Origin: Ideonella alba
GTDB taxonomy: Bacteria > Pseudomonadota > Gammaproteobacteria > Burkholderiales > Burkholderiaceae_C
Direction of reading: 5' to 3'
Assembly (NCBI RefSeq): GCF_018069875.1
Contig: NZ_JAGQDF010000006.1
Coordinates: 248,001 to 312,000, forward strand
DNA: 64,000 bases
Of this stretch, positions 46,820 through 56,509 are shown piece after piece (the stretch's first letter is position 1; each line of letters opens with the position of its first letter). The position numbers and the translations under genes were made by a program. A model generated the notes under the pieces. It was not told the origin of the DNA. It did not search any database and worked only from the letters and a program-made list of their open reading frames with translations.

Positions 46820-48046
46820 ATGGCCCGACCCTCCCGACGACGCCCCCCGCGCGGTCCGCGCATCGGCCTGGCCCTGGCGGGCGGCGGCCCGATCGGCGCC
46901 ATCTACGAGATCGGCGCCCTGTGCGCGCTGGAAGACTCGGTCGAGGGCCTGTCCTTCACCGGGGTTGACCACTTCGTCGGTGTCTCGGCCGGCGCCTTCA
47001 TCGCGGCAGCGCTGGCCAACGGCCTGACGCCGCGCGCGATGTGCGCGGCCTTCATCGAGAATGTCGGTGGCGACGAGAGCGTCATCGACCCCGGCCTGTT
47101 CACCCAGCCCGCCTGGAACGAGTACGTCCGCCGCATGGCGATGGCGCCGCTGGTCACCGCCTCGGCCGCCTGGCAGTGGATGCTGGGCCGCGGCTCGCTG
47201 GCCGGCTGGATGTCCGACGTCGGCCGCCTGCTGCCCAACGGCTTCTTCGACAACGCGCCGCTCGAGCGGCACCTGCGCCAGCTGTTCTCGGCGCCGGGCC
47301 GCAGCAATGACTTCCGTGACCTCGGCCAGCGCCTGGTGGTGGTGGCCACCGACCTGGACACCGGCGACGCCGCCCCCTTTGGTCAGCCCGGCTGGGACGA
47401 GGTGCCGATCTCGCAGGCGGTGATCGCCAGCGCCGCGCTGCCCGGCCTGTACCCGCCGGTCGAGATCGGTGGTCGGCACTATGTGGACGGCGCGCTGAAG
47501 AAGACCGTTCACGCCTCGGTGCTGCTCGAGCGCGGCCTGGACCTGCTGATCTGCCTGAACCCGCTGGTGCCCTTCGATGCCACGCACGACCCGGGCAAGG
47601 GCCGTCATCCCACGGCCGGGGCCATCCCCCGGCTGGAACAGGGCGGCCTGCCGGCGCTGCTGAGCCAGACCTTCCGCTCGCTGATCCATTCGCGGCTGGA
47701 GCTGGGCATGAAGGGCTATGAGCGCAGCCACCCGGACTGCGACATCCTGCTCTTCGAGCCCGACCACGGCGACGCCGAGATGTTCCATGCCGGCACCTTC
47801 AGCTACTCGATGCGCCGCCGCCTGGCCAGCCATGCCTTCCAGCAGACCCGCCAGATGCTGCGCGAGCGCGCCGCCGAGCTGGGTCCGACGCTGGCGCGCC
47901 ACGGCCTGCGCCTGAACGAGGACCGCCTGCACGAGCCGCGCCAGTTGCTGGCCAGCGACTCGCCGCCGGCGCCGCGCGGCAAGGCGCTGGTCGCGCGCAC
48001 CCACCGCACGCTGGACCGGCTGGAGCGCTGGGTGTCGCGCCGCTGA
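46820..48046 (+). CDS. Patatin-like phospholipase
   Basis: 408-residue patatin-fold lipid hydrolase. The oxyanion-hole glycine motif is ALAGGGPIGAIYEIGAL, the nucleophile elbow is HFVGVSAGAF (G-x-S-x-G) and the catalytic Asp is in GGRHYVDGALKKT. No signal peptide is visible, so it is probably cytoplasmic. Located 49 bases after a phasin gene, it might act on lipid inclusions (PHA, triacylglycerol or wax ester) rather than on membranes; that is inference from context. Confidence 0.85.
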   Translation: MARPSRRRPPRGPRIGLALAGGGPIGAIYEIGALCALEDSVEGLSFTGVDHFVGVSAGAFIAAALANGLTPRAMCAAFIENVGGDESVIDPGLFTQPAWNEYVRRMAMAPLVTASAAWQWMLGRGSLAGWMSDVGRLLPNGFFDNAPLERHLRQLFSAPGRSNDFRDLGQRLVVVATDLDTGDAAPFGQPGWDEVPISQAVIASAALPGLYPPVEIGGRHYVDGALKKTVHASVLLERGLDLLICLNPLVPFDATHDPGKGRHPTAGAIPRLEQGGLPALLSQTFRSLIHSRLELGMKGYERSHPDCDILLFEPDHGDAEMFHAGTFSYSMRRRLASHAFQQTRQMLRERAAELGPTLARHGLRLNEDRLHEPRQLLASDSPPAPRGKALVARTHRTLDRLERWVSRR

Positions 48047-48062
48047 TCAGTCGCGCGGGTCC

Positions 48063-49559
48063 TCAGTCCCGCAGATAGCGCCGCTCCAGGTGCGCCCGGA
48101 AGTGCGCCGGGTTCAGCGTCTCACCGCTGGCGCGCTGCGCGAGTTCGTCGGTCGGCCACTGGCTGGCCTGCGACCAGATGCGCGCCGCCAGCCAGTCCAG
48201 CGCCGGTGACAGGTCGCCGGCGTCGATGGCGGTGTCCAGGCCGGGCAGCTCGCGGCGCATCGCGGCAAACCACTGCGCGGCGTACATCGCCCCCAGCGAG
48301 TAGCAGGGGAAATAGCCGAAGGAGCCGTCGGTCCAGTGGATGTCCTGCATCGGGCCGTCGCGGTAGTTGCCGCGGGTGTCGATGCCCAGCAGCGACTGCA
48401 TGCGCTCATCCCACATCGCCGGGATGTCGTCCACCTCGGCCTCGCCCTCGATCAGCGCGCGCTCGATCTCGAAGCGCAGGATCACATGCGCCGGGTAGGT
48501 GACCTCGTCGGCCTCGACGCGGATCAGGCCGGGCTTCACCCGGGTCAGCAGGCGGTGCAGGTTGTGCGGCTCGAAGGCGCTCTGGTCGCCGAAGGCCTCG
48601 ACCAGCAGCGGCGACAGCAGCCGGGCGAAGCCGGGGTGGCCGCCCAGTTGCATCTCGAAGGACAGGCTCTGGCTCTCATGCAGCGCCATCGAGCGGGCCG
48701 CGCCGATCGGCTGGCCCAGCCAGGCGCGCGGCAGGCCCTGCTCGTAGCGGCCGTGGCCGGTCTCGTGGATGGTGCCCATCAGCGCCAGCACGAAGTTGTC
48801 CTCGACAAAGCGGGTGGTCAGGCGCACGTCCTCGGGCGCGCCGCCCGAAAACGGATGGGCCGACACATCGAGCCGGCCGGCCTGGAAGTCGAAGCCCAGG
48901 CGCCGCATCACCTGCTCGCACAGGCCGCGCTGGGCCGGCACCGAGAACGGCCCCACCGGCTCGATGACCGGCTCGTCGGCCTGTCGCACCACCACGCGCT
49001 GGATCAGGCCGGGCAGCCAGCGCCGCACCTCGCCGAACAGGCGGGCCACCTCGGCCGCGCGCATGCCGGGCTCATACTGGTCCATCAGCGCGTCGTACAG
49101 GCCCAGGCCGCTGCGCTCGGCCAGCAGCCGCGCCTCCTCGCGGGCGATCTCCAGCACCGGTCGCAGGTTGGCGGCAAAGCCGGTCCAGTCGTTGGCAGGA
49201 CGCTGGCTGCGCCAGGCGTGCTCGCAGCGCGCGCCCGCCAGCGCGCGGCGCTCGACCAGGTCCTCGGGCCAGGCGGTGGCCAGCAGCCAGTGGCGGCGGA
49301 TCTCGCGCAGGTTGGCCCGCTGCACCGCGTCCAGCGGCTCGGCCTCGGCCTGGGTCAGCAGGTGGCCGATCTTGGGTTCGGTGCGCAGGCGGTGCAGCAG
49401 CGCGGCCAGCTCGGCCAGCGCCGCCGCGCGCGCCTCGTTGCCGGCCGGGGGCATGTAGGCCGCCTGGTCCCAGCTGACGATGCCCTGCAGGTGCTCGTAG
49501 CGGTGGATGCGCGCGAACGCCGCGCACAGGGCCTGGTAGGCGGATGTCTCGGATGTCAT
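48063..49559 (-). CDS. M32-family (Taq-type) carboxypeptidase
   Basis: 498-residue metallocarboxypeptidase. The zinc motif HETGH in GTIHETGHGRYEQGLP is present, with the family-specific SLSFEMQLGGHPGFARLL and DEVTYPAHVILRFEIER. The fold is all-helical and the length matches thermostable carboxypeptidase 1. The ATG at 49559 begins TSETSAYQALCAAFARIHRY, the normal start. It is cytoplasmic and trims C-terminal residues from peptides. It converges with the patatin gene, 16 bases apart. Confidence 0.94.
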   Translation of the reverse strand: MTSETSAYQALCAAFARIHRYEHLQGIVSWDQAAYMPPAGNEARAAALAELAALLHRLRTEPKIGHLLTQAEAEPLDAVQRANLREIRRHWLLATAWPEDLVERRALAGARCEHAWRSQRPANDWTGFAANLRPVLEIAREEARLLAERSGLGLYDALMDQYEPGMRAAEVARLFGEVRRWLPGLIQRVVVRQADEPVIEPVGPFSVPAQRGLCEQVMRRLGFDFQAGRLDVSAHPFSGGAPEDVRLTTRFVEDNFVLALMGTIHETGHGRYEQGLPRAWLGQPIGAARSMALHESQSLSFEMQLGGHPGFARLLSPLLVEAFGDQSAFEPHNLHRLLTRVKPGLIRVEADEVTYPAHVILRFEIERALIEGEAEVDDIPAMWDERMQSLLGIDTRGNYRDGPMQDIHWTDGSFGYFPCYSLGAMYAAQWFAAMRRELPGLDTAIDAGDLSPALDWLAARIWSQASQWPTDELAQRASGETLNPAHFRAHLERRYLRD

Positions 49560-49655
49560 TGTGTGTTCACTCCCTCCAGCGGTCAGGCACCGATGGTCCC
49601 CTGATTGTGGACGCATGCCTGGGGTCCCGGGCCCCGGTTGCACCCGCTGACAGTC

Positions 49656-50150
49656 TCAGCCCGACAGCAGCGGCCAGCCGGCCACGATCGCCCCGGTCAT
49701 CAGCACGTAGCGCAGGAACTTGCCCAGCGCCATCCAGGCCACGCAGGGCCAGAAGGGCAGGCGCAGCCAGCCCGCCAGCGCGCAGAGCGGATCGCCCAGC
49801 AGCGGCAGCCAACTCATCACGCAGGCTTTGGGGCCGAATCGGCGCAGCGCCTCGAGCAGGCGCTGCTCGCGCGGCGGGCGGTGGGCGACCTGCTCGAAGG
49901 CCCGCTCGGCGCCCCAGCCCATCCACCAGCTGATCGCGCCGCCCAGGGTGTTGCCCGCGGTGGCCACCAGCACCGCCGGCCAGAACAGACCCGGCTCGGC
50001 CAGCACCAGCGCAGCCACCGCGGGTTCGGAGCCCAGCGGCAGCAGCGTCGCCGACACCAGCGCCACCAGGAATACCGCCGGCAGGCCGACCTGCGGCAGC
50101 GCCAGCCAGTCCATCAGCCCGGCCAGCTGCGATGTGAACCACGCCTCCAT
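49656..50150 (-). CDS. DedA/YqaA-like small membrane protein
   Basis: 164 residues with about four hydrophobic helices. YqaA-type hallmarks are ATLLPLGSEPAVAALVLAEP, VATAGNTLGGAISWWMGWG and RFGPKACVMSWLPLLGDPLC, the SNARE-associated/DedA core. Members are thought to handle membrane lipid flipping or homeostasis; the exact role is unknown. It stands alone, divergent from dusB. Confidence 0.85.
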   Translation of the reverse strand: MEAWFTSQLAGLMDWLALPQVGLPAVFLVALVSATLLPLGSEPAVAALVLAEPGLFWPAVLVATAGNTLGGAISWWMGWGAERAFEQVAHRPPREQRLLEALRRFGPKACVMSWLPLLGDPLCALAGWLRLPFWPCVAWMALGKFLRYVLMTGAIVAGWPLLSG

Positions 50151-50222
50151 CGGGCCGATTGTGGCGCGGCGGGCAAGGCCCTGGCGGCTATACTCCTGCC
50201 TCCTTTTTCAGCACCCTCCTCC

Positions 50223-51257
50223 ATGCGCATCGGCCCCCATGAGCTGCCGAACCGGCTGTTCGTCGCCCCGATGGCCGGGGTGACCGACCGTCCGTTTCGC
50301 CAGCTGTGCCGGCGCCTGGGTGCCGGCTATGCGGTCAGCGAGATGGTCACCTCGCGCAAGGACCTGTGGCAGTCGCTGAAGACCTCGCGCCGCGCCGACC
50401 ACACCGGCGAGCCCGGCCCGATCGCGGTGCAGATCGCCGGCACCGATGCGCCGATGATGGCCGAGGCCGCCGCCTACAACATCGACCGCGGCGCGCAGAT
50501 CATCGACATCAACATGGGCTGCCCCGCCAAGAAGGTGTGCAACAAGTGGGCCGGCTCGGCGCTGATGCGCGAGGAGCCGCTGGCACTGCAGATCATCGAG
50601 GCCGTGGTGGCCGCCTGCGCACCGCGCGGGGTGCCGGTGACGCTGAAGATGCGCACCGGCTGGTGCGACACCGAGCGCAATGCGCTGCGCCTGGCGCGCG
50701 CCGCCGAGAGCGCTGGCGTGGCGATGGTCACGGTGCACGGCCGCACGCGCGAGCAGGGCTACAGCGGCCAGGCCGAGCACGACACCGTGGCCGCGGTGAA
50801 GGCCGCGCTGTCGATTCCCGTGGTGGCCAACGGCGACATCGACTCCCCCGAGACCGCCGCCGCGGTGCTGGCGCGCACCGGCGCCGACGCGGTGATGATC
50901 GGCCGCGCCGCCCAGGGCCGGCCCTGGATCTTCCGCGAGATCGCCCACTTCCTGGCCACCGGCGAGCACCTGCCGCCCCCGGTCACGCGCGAGGTCCAGG
51001 CCTGGCTGACCGAGCATCTGCGCGACCATTACGGCCTCTACGGCGAGGCCAGTGGCGTGCGCAGCGCGCGCAAGCACATTGGCTGGGCGGTGCGCGCATT
51101 GCCCGGTGGCGAGGCCTTCCGCGCGGTGATGAACACGCTGGACGACGCCGACGCGCAGCTGCGCGCGGTGTCCACCTTCTTCGACGCGCTGGCCGACACC
51201 CACGAACGCCTGCCGCTGCCCGCCGCCAACCAGTCGCTGTTGCGCGAGCGCGCCTGA
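50223..51257 (+). CDS. dusB: tRNA-dihydrouridine synthase DusB
   Basis: 344-residue FMN enzyme that reduces uridine to dihydrouridine in tRNA D-loops. FVAPMAGVTDRPFRQLCRR, IDINMGCPAKKVCNKWAGSA (catalytic Cys in the MGCPAKK motif) and VTVHGRTREQGYSG are diagnostic. The C-terminal helical RNA-binding domain (RKHIGWAVRALPGGEAFR) is complete. It is followed 18 bases later by fis, the conserved dusB-fis operon. Confidence 0.97.
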   Translation: MRIGPHELPNRLFVAPMAGVTDRPFRQLCRRLGAGYAVSEMVTSRKDLWQSLKTSRRADHTGEPGPIAVQIAGTDAPMMAEAAAYNIDRGAQIIDINMGCPAKKVCNKWAGSALMREEPLALQIIEAVVAACAPRGVPVTLKMRTGWCDTERNALRLARAAESAGVAMVTVHGRTREQGYSGQAEHDTVAAVKAALSIPVVANGDIDSPETAAAVLARTGADAVMIGRAAQGRPWIFREIAHFLATGEHLPPPVTREVQAWLTEHLRDHYGLYGEASGVRSARKHIGWAVRALPGGEAFRAVMNTLDDADAQLRAVSTFFDALADTHERLPLPAANQSLLRERA

Positions 51258-51275
51258 CCCCACCCGAACCTATCC

Positions 51276-51512
51276 ATGAGTAAGAAGAACATCGAGGAGA
51301 GCGTGCGCGACACGCTGGACCAGTATTTCAAGGACCTGCACGGCGCCGAGCCGCATTCGCTGCACGACCTGGTGATGGGCAGCGCCGAGAAGCCGCTGCT
51401 CGAGGTGGTGATGCGCCAGGCCGACGGCAACCAGAGCAAGGCCGCCGAATGGCTGGGCATCAACCGCAACACGCTGCGCCGCAAGCTGCTCGACCACCGG
51501 CTCATCAAGTGA
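51276..51512 (+). CDS. fis: DNA-binding protein Fis
   Basis: 78-residue nucleoid protein and transcription regulator, shorter at the N terminus than the E. coli form, as is usual in betaproteobacteria. The C-terminal HTH reads ADGNQSKAAEWLGINRNTLR. It forms dimers that bend DNA and activate rRNA promoters. It is downstream of dusB and 30 bases before purH, all in one direction. Confidence 0.96.
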   Translation: MSKKNIEESVRDTLDQYFKDLHGAEPHSLHDLVMGSAEKPLLEVVMRQADGNQSKAAEWLGINRNTLRRKLLDHRLIK

Positions 51513-51542
51513 CTCTTCATTCTTCAAACTGACCCGCCCACC

Positions 51543-53132
51543 ATGACCCAGCTCACCGCCCTGCTCTCGGTCTCCGACAAGACCGGCATCGTCGAATTCG
51601 CCCAGGCCCTGCACGGCCACGGCATCCGGCTGCTGTCCACCGGCGGCACCGCCAAGCTGCTGGCCGGCGCCGGCCTGCCGGTCACCGAGGTCAGCGAGAT
51701 CACCGGCTTTCCCGAGATGCTCGACGGCCGCGTCAAGACCCTGCACCCGCGCGTGCACGGCGGCCTGCTGGCGCGTCGCGATGTGCCCGAGCACATGGCC
51801 GCGCTGAAGGAACATGGCATCGGCACCATCGACCTGCTGATCATCAACCTCTACCCCTTCGCCCAGGCCACCGCCAAGGCCGACTGCAGCTTCGAGGACG
51901 CGATCGAGAACATCGACATCGGCGGCCCGGCGATGCTGCGCGCCGCGGCCAAGAACTGGCAGGACGTGGGCGTGGTGATCGACCCCGTCGACTACCCGCA
52001 GGTGCTGGCCGAGCTGTCGGCCTCGCAGGGCCAGTCGCTGACCCGCGCCACCAAGTTCATGCTGGCCAAGAAGGTGTTCTCGCACACCGCCGCCTATGAC
52101 GGCATGATCAGCAACTACCTGACCTCGCTGGCCCCGGGCGCCGAGGAGAACACCGCCGCCGTGCCGGCACGCGAGGAGTACCCCAGCGTGTTCAACCTGC
52201 AGCTGCACAAGGTTCAGGGCATGCGTTACGGCGAGAACCCGCACCAGAGCGCCGCCTTCTACAAGGAGGCGCAGGTCGCCTCCGGCCTGCTGGCCGGCTG
52301 GACCCAGATCCAGGGCAAGGAACTCAGCTTCAACAACATCGCCGACGCCGACGCCGCCTGGGAATGCGTCAAGGCCTTCGAGGCGCCCGCCTGCGTGATC
52401 GTCAAGCACGCCAACCCCTGCGGCGTGGCCGTGGGCGCGACGCTGCTGGAAGCCTACGAGAAGGCCCTGAAGACCGACCCCACCAGCGCCTTCGGCGGCA
52501 TCATCGCCTTCAACCGGCCGTTGGATGCCGACGTGGTCGAGAAGATCAACGCCAACAAGCACTTCGTCGAGGTGGCGATCGCCCCGACCATCACCCCGGC
52601 CGCGCGCGCCGCGTACGCCGGCAAGGTCAATGTGCGCCTGCTGGAAGTGGCGATCTCCAGGACCAGCAACCCGCTGGACATGAAGCGCGTGGGCGGCGGC
52701 ATGCTGCTGCAGTCGGCCGACAACGTCGACATCGTCGGCGAGCTGAAAGTGGTCACCAAGGTCCAGCCCACCGCGCAGCAGTTGGAAGACCTCAAGTTCG
52801 CCTGGACCGTGGCGCGCTTCGTCAAGAGCAACGCCATCGTCTTCTGCAAGGACGGCATGACCTTCGGTGTGGGCGCCGGCCAGATGAGCCGCCTGGACTC
52901 GGCCCGCATCGCCAGCATCAAGGCCCAGGCCGCCGGCCTGAGCCTGGCCGGCACCGCCGTGGCCAGCGACGCCTTCTTCCCGTTCCGTGACGGCCTGGAC
53001 GTGGTGGTCGACGCCGGTGCCACCTGCGTCATCCACCCGGGTGGCTCGATGCGCGACGACGAGGTGATCGCCGCCGCCGACGAGCGCGGCATCGCGATGG
53101 TGCTGACCGGCACCCGCCACTTCCGCCACTGA
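51543..53132 (+). CDS. purH: Bifunctional AICAR transformylase/IMP cyclohydrolase PurH
   Basis: 529-residue enzyme for the last two steps of IMP synthesis. The N-terminal IMP cyclohydrolase (MGS-like) domain begins [19 protein letters not shown], with [20 protein letters not shown]. The AICAR transformylase domain carries [18 protein letters not shown] and the catalytic Lys-His of [14 protein letters not shown]. It ends with the typical [12 protein letters not shown]. It lies three bases before arfB. Confidence 0.98.
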   Translation: MTQLTALLSVSDKTGIVEFAQALHGHGIRLLSTGGTAKLLAGAGLPVTEVSEITGFPEMLDGRVKTLHPRVHGGLLARRDVPEHMAALKEHGIGTIDLLIINLYPFAQATAKADCSFEDAIENIDIGGPAMLRAAAKNWQDVGVVIDPVDYPQVLAELSASQGQSLTRATKFMLAKKVFSHTAAYDGMISNYLTSLAPGAEENTAAVPAREEYPSVFNLQLHKVQGMRYGENPHQSAAFYKEAQVASGLLAGWTQIQGKELSFNNIADADAAWECVKAFEAPACVIVKHANPCGVAVGATLLEAYEKALKTDPTSAFGGIIAFNRPLDADVVEKINANKHFVEVAIAPTITPAARAAYAGKVNVRLLEVAISRTSNPLDMKRVGGGMLLQSADNVDIVGELKVVTKVQPTAQQLEDLKFAWTVARFVKSNAIVFCKDGMTFGVGAGQMSRLDSARIASIKAQAAGLSLAGTAVASDAFFPFRDGLDVVVDAGATCVIHPGGSMRDDEVIAAADERGIAMVLTGTRHFRH

Positions 53133-53134
53133 AC

Positions 53135-53539
53135 GTGAAAACGGCACCGAAGGTCGACCCGGCCGAGGTGCAGTTCACGGCCATCCGCGCCCAGGGCGCG
53201 GGGGGCCAGAACGTCAACAAGGTGTCGAACGCGGCGCACCTGCGCTTCGACATCACCGCCAGCTCGCTGCCCGAGGCGCTCAAGGCCCGGCTGCTGGCCT
53301 GGCCCGACAGCCGCATCGGCAGCGACGGCGTGGTCGTCATCAAGGCCCAGGAGCACCGCAGCCTGCCGATGAACCAGGCCGACGCACTGGCGCGGCTGCA
53401 GGCCCTGGTGGACGCCGCCGCCCATGTGCCCAAGGCGCGCAAGGCCACCCGGCCCACGCGCGGCTCGCAGCAGCGGCGCCTGGCCAGCAAGAGCAAGCGC
53501 AGCGAGATCAAGGCCGGCCGTCAGGGCCGACCGGAATAG
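53135..53539 (+). CDS. arfB: Alternative ribosome-rescue factor ArfB (YaeJ)
   Basis: 134-residue peptidyl-tRNA hydrolase that frees ribosomes stalled on non-stop mRNA. The GGQ catalytic motif is in [19 protein letters not shown], and the C-terminal basic tail that enters the mRNA channel is present ([18 protein letters not shown]). The start is a GTG two bases after the purH stop. The stop is followed within two bases by a dispersed repeat. Confidence 0.95.
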   Translation: MKTAPKVDPAEVQFTAIRAQGAGGQNVNKVSNAAHLRFDITASSLPEALKARLLAWPDSRIGSDGVVVIKAQEHRSLPMNQADALARLQALVDAAAHVPKARKATRPTRGSQQRRLASKSKRSEIKAGRQGRPE

Positions 53540-53540
53540 G

Positions 53541-53621
53541 GGCCCCCAGGCTTGCCGCTGCGCGGCTTCGCCACCCCCCAAGGGGGCTCGCCCGCCTTGG
53601 GGCGGCCCGGCGGCGGGCGCT
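53541..53621 (-). repeat. Full copy of the dispersed GC-hairpin repeat
   Basis: Fills almost exactly the gap between the arfB stop and the stop codon of the convergent dienelactone hydrolase gene. Structure: GCCCCCAGGCTTGCCGCTGC, then GCGGCTTCGCCA, CCCCCCAAGGGGGCT, then CGCCCGCCTTGGGGCGGCCC and GGCGGCGGGC. GCCCCC and GGGGGC pair, with an inner CCCCNNGGGG. The same parts, reversed, make up much of the block at 159-644 and, in shorter form, the ugpA-ugpE gap. It probably works as a bidirectional terminator. Confidence 0.8.
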
Positions 53622-53623
53622 GC

Positions 53624-54319
53624 TTAGAACAGCGCGCTGAGAAACTGCAGCGTGCGACCGTGCGCCAGCGCGGCGGCAGCCGGCCCATGGGAGGCCCGCG
53701 CCCAGCAGTTGAAGCCGTGCTGCGCGCCCTCGTAGACGAAGACCTCGGCCGGCTTGCCGGCCATCGCGGCGCGCACCGCCTCCACCGCCTCGGGCGGGAT
53801 GTGCGGGTCCTCGCCGGCGTAGTGGAACTGCATCGGGCAGTTCACCGAGGGGGCCAGCGCCAGCTGGTGGTGGATGCCGCCGCCGTACCAGGCGACCGCC
53901 GCGTCCAGCCCGCCCTGCGCCGCCAGCGCCCAGGCCAGGCGTCCGCCCATGCAGTAGCCCAGCGCCGCGCTGCGACCGGTGCATTCGGGGCGCGCCTTCA
54001 GCGCGGCCAGCGCGGCCGCCAGGTCCGGCCCGGTCTCGGCGGGCGGCAGCGCCTGCATCAGCGCCAGCGCGCGCTCCCGGTCGGCCCCCACATAGCCCAG
54101 GTCCACCCGCGGCGCCTGGCGCCAGAAAACATCGGGTGCCAGCACCACGAAGCCGTCCAGCGCGTACTGTTCGGCCACCGCGCGGATGTGCGCGTTGACG
54201 CCGAAGATCTCCTGCAGCAGCAGCAGGCCGGGTCCGCGGCCAGCGGGAGGCAGCGCCAGGTAGCCCTGGAAGCCGGGGCGGGCGGGGTCGATGTCGATCC
54301 AGTCGGTGCGGGTGCTCAT
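53624..54319 (-). CDS. Dienelactone hydrolase-family protein
   Basis: 231-residue alpha/beta hydrolase. The catalytic triad is visible: Cys in LGYCMGGRLAWALA (the DLH-type nucleophile), Asp in YAGEDPHIPPE and His in YEGAQHGFNCWARA. The opening GLLLLQEIFGVNAHIRAVAE is a hallmark of the family. Dienelactone hydrolases open muconolactone in chlorocatechol breakdown, but many stand-alone members have other esters as substrates; no catechol genes are nearby. It converges on arfB across a repeat. Confidence 0.9.
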   Translation of the reverse strand: MSTRTDWIDIDPARPGFQGYLALPPAGRGPGLLLLQEIFGVNAHIRAVAEQYALDGFVVLAPDVFWRQAPRVDLGYVGADRERALALMQALPPAETGPDLAAALAALKARPECTGRSAALGYCMGGRLAWALAAQGGLDAAVAWYGGGIHHQLALAPSVNCPMQFHYAGEDPHIPPEAVEAVRAAMAGKPAEVFVYEGAQHGFNCWARASHGPAAAALAHGRTLQFLSALF

Positions 54320-54343
54320 GGGTGCAGGCTCATGCGTGGCAGC

Positions 54344-54907
54344 TCAATAGGCGCGCCCGCCCTTGAAGTGGGCATGGGTGCGGCGCTTCAGGTCGGTCAC
54401 GCGGGCCAGCGCATCCAGGTGCCCCCCCGCGTGGGCGTGGGTGATGGCCAGGCCCAGCGCGTCGGCGGCGTCCTTGCCGGGCACGCCGGGCAGGTCCAGC
54501 AGGCGCTGCACCATGGCCTGGATCTGGTCCTTGCGCGCGTGGCCATGGCCGACGACGGATTTCTTCATCTGCAGCGGCGTGTATTCGGACACCCGCAGGC
54601 CCGCCATCACCAGCGCCGCCACCGCCGCACCGCGCGCCTGGCCCAGCAGCAGCGTGCTCTGCGGGTTGACGTTGACGAAGACGATCTCGCAACTGGCCTC
54701 GCCGGGCTGGTAGCGCCGCGCCACCTCGGTGACGCCTTCGAAGATCAGCTTCAGACGGCCGGGCAGATCGCCCAGCGCCACCTCGATGCCGGGGCCGGTG
54801 GTGCGGATCGTGCCGCTGGCCACATAGTGCAGCCGCGGGCCGTCCTTCTCGATGACGCCGAAGCCGGTGGTGGCCAGGCCGGGGTCGATGCCGAGCACGC
54901 GTGTCAT
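54344..54907 (-). CDS. ruvC: Holliday-junction resolvase RuvC
   Basis: 187-residue endonuclease that cuts four-way DNA junctions in recombination repair. The catalytic acidic residues lie in [16 protein letters not shown] (Asp7), [20 protein letters not shown] and [16 protein letters not shown]. The conserved [20 protein letters not shown] is present. The start overlaps the stop of the cdsA-like gene by four bases. ruvA and ruvB are not in the window. Confidence 0.97.
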   Translation of the reverse strand: MTRVLGIDPGLATTGFGVIEKDGPRLHYVASGTIRTTGPGIEVALGDLPGRLKLIFEGVTEVARRYQPGEASCEIVFVNVNPQSTLLLGQARGAAVAALVMAGLRVSEYTPLQMKKSVVGHGHARKDQIQAMVQRLLDLPGVPGKDAADALGLAITHAHAGGHLDALARVTDLKRRTHAHFKGGRAY

Positions 54908-55878
54908 GGGAGCGAGAAATACCAGCGCAGCGAGTGGAAGAACACCGGCGCCGAGAAGGCCAGCGGGGCAATGCGGTCGAGCAGGCCCACCGCGCCGGTG
55001 ACGCTGGCCTGGGGACCCCAGTACTGTACGCCGGCATCCTTCTTCAGCGCCTTCATCACCAGCTCGCCCATCTGCCCGGCACCGCCCGCCAGCGCCGCCA
55101 TCGCAAAGGCCTGCCAGGGCTTGAAGGGCGTGATCCAGTACAGCGCCGCGCCGGCCACCGCGCCGGCCAGCACGCCGGCGACCCAGGCCCGCCACGAGAA
55201 GCTGCGGCTGATCGCCCGCACCGCCGGCCGCCGGCGCAGCCAGTGGCTGGCCAGCTCCTGGGCGATCTGCGCCAGCGCCGCCACCACCACCAGGAAGAAC
55301 AGCAGGAAGGCGCCGCGTCCGCCGTAGCCGCGGAACTCCAGCAGCAGCAGCGCCGGCACATGCGACAGGCCGAAGGCACAGACCATCAGGCCCCACTGCA
55401 GCTTGGCGTTGCGCTCCAGGAAGCGCTCGGGGTCACCCGCCAGGGCGCTGATCACCGGCAGCGCGATGAAGGCATAGACCGGGATGAAGACGCTGAACAG
55501 GTTGAACCAGCGCCCGCCCGCCAGCACGAACTGCAGCGGCAGGATCACGAAGAACGCCGCCAGCAGCGCGCGGTGGTCGCTGCGCCGGGTGTGCATCAGC
55601 GTGACGAACTCGCGCAGCGCCAGGAAGGCCAGCACGCCGAACAGCAGCGTGGCGCCCACCGCGCCCGACAGCCAACCCAGCCAGAACAGCACCGCGCCGA
55701 ACCACACCGCACGCAGGTCGCGGCCGAAGCGCTCGCGGGCGGCGCGCTCGTGGTCGCTGCGCGGCTCGCGCAGGGCCCACAGCACGCCACCGACGCTGCA
55801 CAAGGCCAGCACGCCGAACAGCACCACGAACAGCAGGCCCACCTGCTGTTCGACGGAGAGGGATCGCAGCCAGCCCAT
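54904..55878 (-). CDS. CDP-diglyceride synthetase-like (phosphatidate cytidylyltransferase) protein
   Basis: 324-residue membrane protein with about eight spans that matches the CdsA family, which makes CDP-diacylglycerol. The signature is present near the C terminus in a modified form ([20 protein letters not shown], with the expected Asp). The stretch [20 protein letters not shown] and FITPFKPW-like ITPFKPWQA are typical. The primary cdsA gene of betaproteobacteria sits in the dxr-bamA region, so this second, PlsC-linked copy may serve a special lipid. It is seven bases downstream of the acyltransferase and overlaps ruvC. Confidence 0.83.
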   Translation of the reverse strand: MGWLRSLSVEQQVGLLFVVLFGVLALCSVGGVLWALREPRSDHERAARERFGRDLRAVWFGAVLFWLGWLSGAVGATLLFGVLAFLALREFVTLMHTRRSDHRALLAAFFVILPLQFVLAGGRWFNLFSVFIPVYAFIALPVISALAGDPERFLERNAKLQWGLMVCAFGLSHVPALLLLEFRGYGGRGAFLLFFLVVVAALAQIAQELASHWLRRRPAVRAISRSFSWRAWVAGVLAGAVAGAALYWITPFKPWQAFAMAALAGGAGQMGELVMKALKKDAGVQYWGPQASVTGAVGLLDRIAPLAFSAPVFFHSLRWYFSLP

Positions 55879-55885
55879 GGCGGTC

Positions 55886-56509
55886 CTAGTCGCCCCCGGG
55901 CGGGCGCAGCCCCACCACGGCCTCACGGGCGCGCGCCAGGAAGGCCGCCTTGTCCTCGTCGTCGCCCAGCACCAGCGGCACGCCGAAACTGACGCTGCAC
56001 AGGATGGGCACCGGCACCACCTCGCCCTTGGGCATCACCCGCTGCACGTTGGCGATCCAGCAAGGCACCAGCTGCACCTGCGGGAACTGGCGAGCCAGGT
56101 GGTACAGGCCGCTCTTGAAGGCCTGCGGCTCACCGCTGCTGCCACGCGTGCCCTCGGGAAAGATGACCAGCGAGTCGCCGCCCTGCAGCGCCTGTTGCAG
56201 CGGCGCCAGCGGGTCCTCGTCACCCTGGCGCTGGCGGTCGACGTAGACGGCATGGAACACCTCGCGGGTGATCCAGTGCTTCAGCGGCGACGAGGTCCAG
56301 TAGTCGCGCGCCGCAATCGGCCGGGTGCGTGCGCGCAGTTCACTGGGCAGCGCCGCCCAGATCAGCACCCAGTCCAGGTGGCTCTGGTGGTTGGCGAAGT
56401 AGATGCGCTGCACCGCCTGCGGCACGCAGCCGCGCCAGTGGCCCTGCGCGCCCGTGATCAGGCGGGCGATGAAGGCAAGCAGCTGGCCCATCAGCTCGGC
56501 ACGGGTCAT
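55886..56509 (-). CDS. 1-Acyl-glycerol-3-phosphate acyltransferase-like (PlsC family) protein
   Basis: 207 residues with the acyltransferase motifs NHQSHLDWV (NHx4D) and VIFPEGTRGSSGEP, which transfer an acyl chain to lysophosphatidate or another lyso-lipid. It lacks a clear signal but has a hydrophobic N-terminal helix (MGQLLAFIARLITGA). It is the first gene of a pair with the cdsA-like gene (seven-base gap), suggesting both work on the same lipid route. Confidence 0.87.
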   Translation of the reverse strand: MTRAELMGQLLAFIARLITGAQGHWRGCVPQAVQRIYFANHQSHLDWVLIWAALPSELRARTRPIAARDYWTSSPLKHWITREVFHAVYVDRQRQGDEDPLAPLQQALQGGDSLVIFPEGTRGSSGEPQAFKSGLYHLARQFPQVQLVPCWIANVQRVMPKGEVVPVPILCSVSFGVPLVLGDDEDKAAFLARAREAVVGLRPPGGD

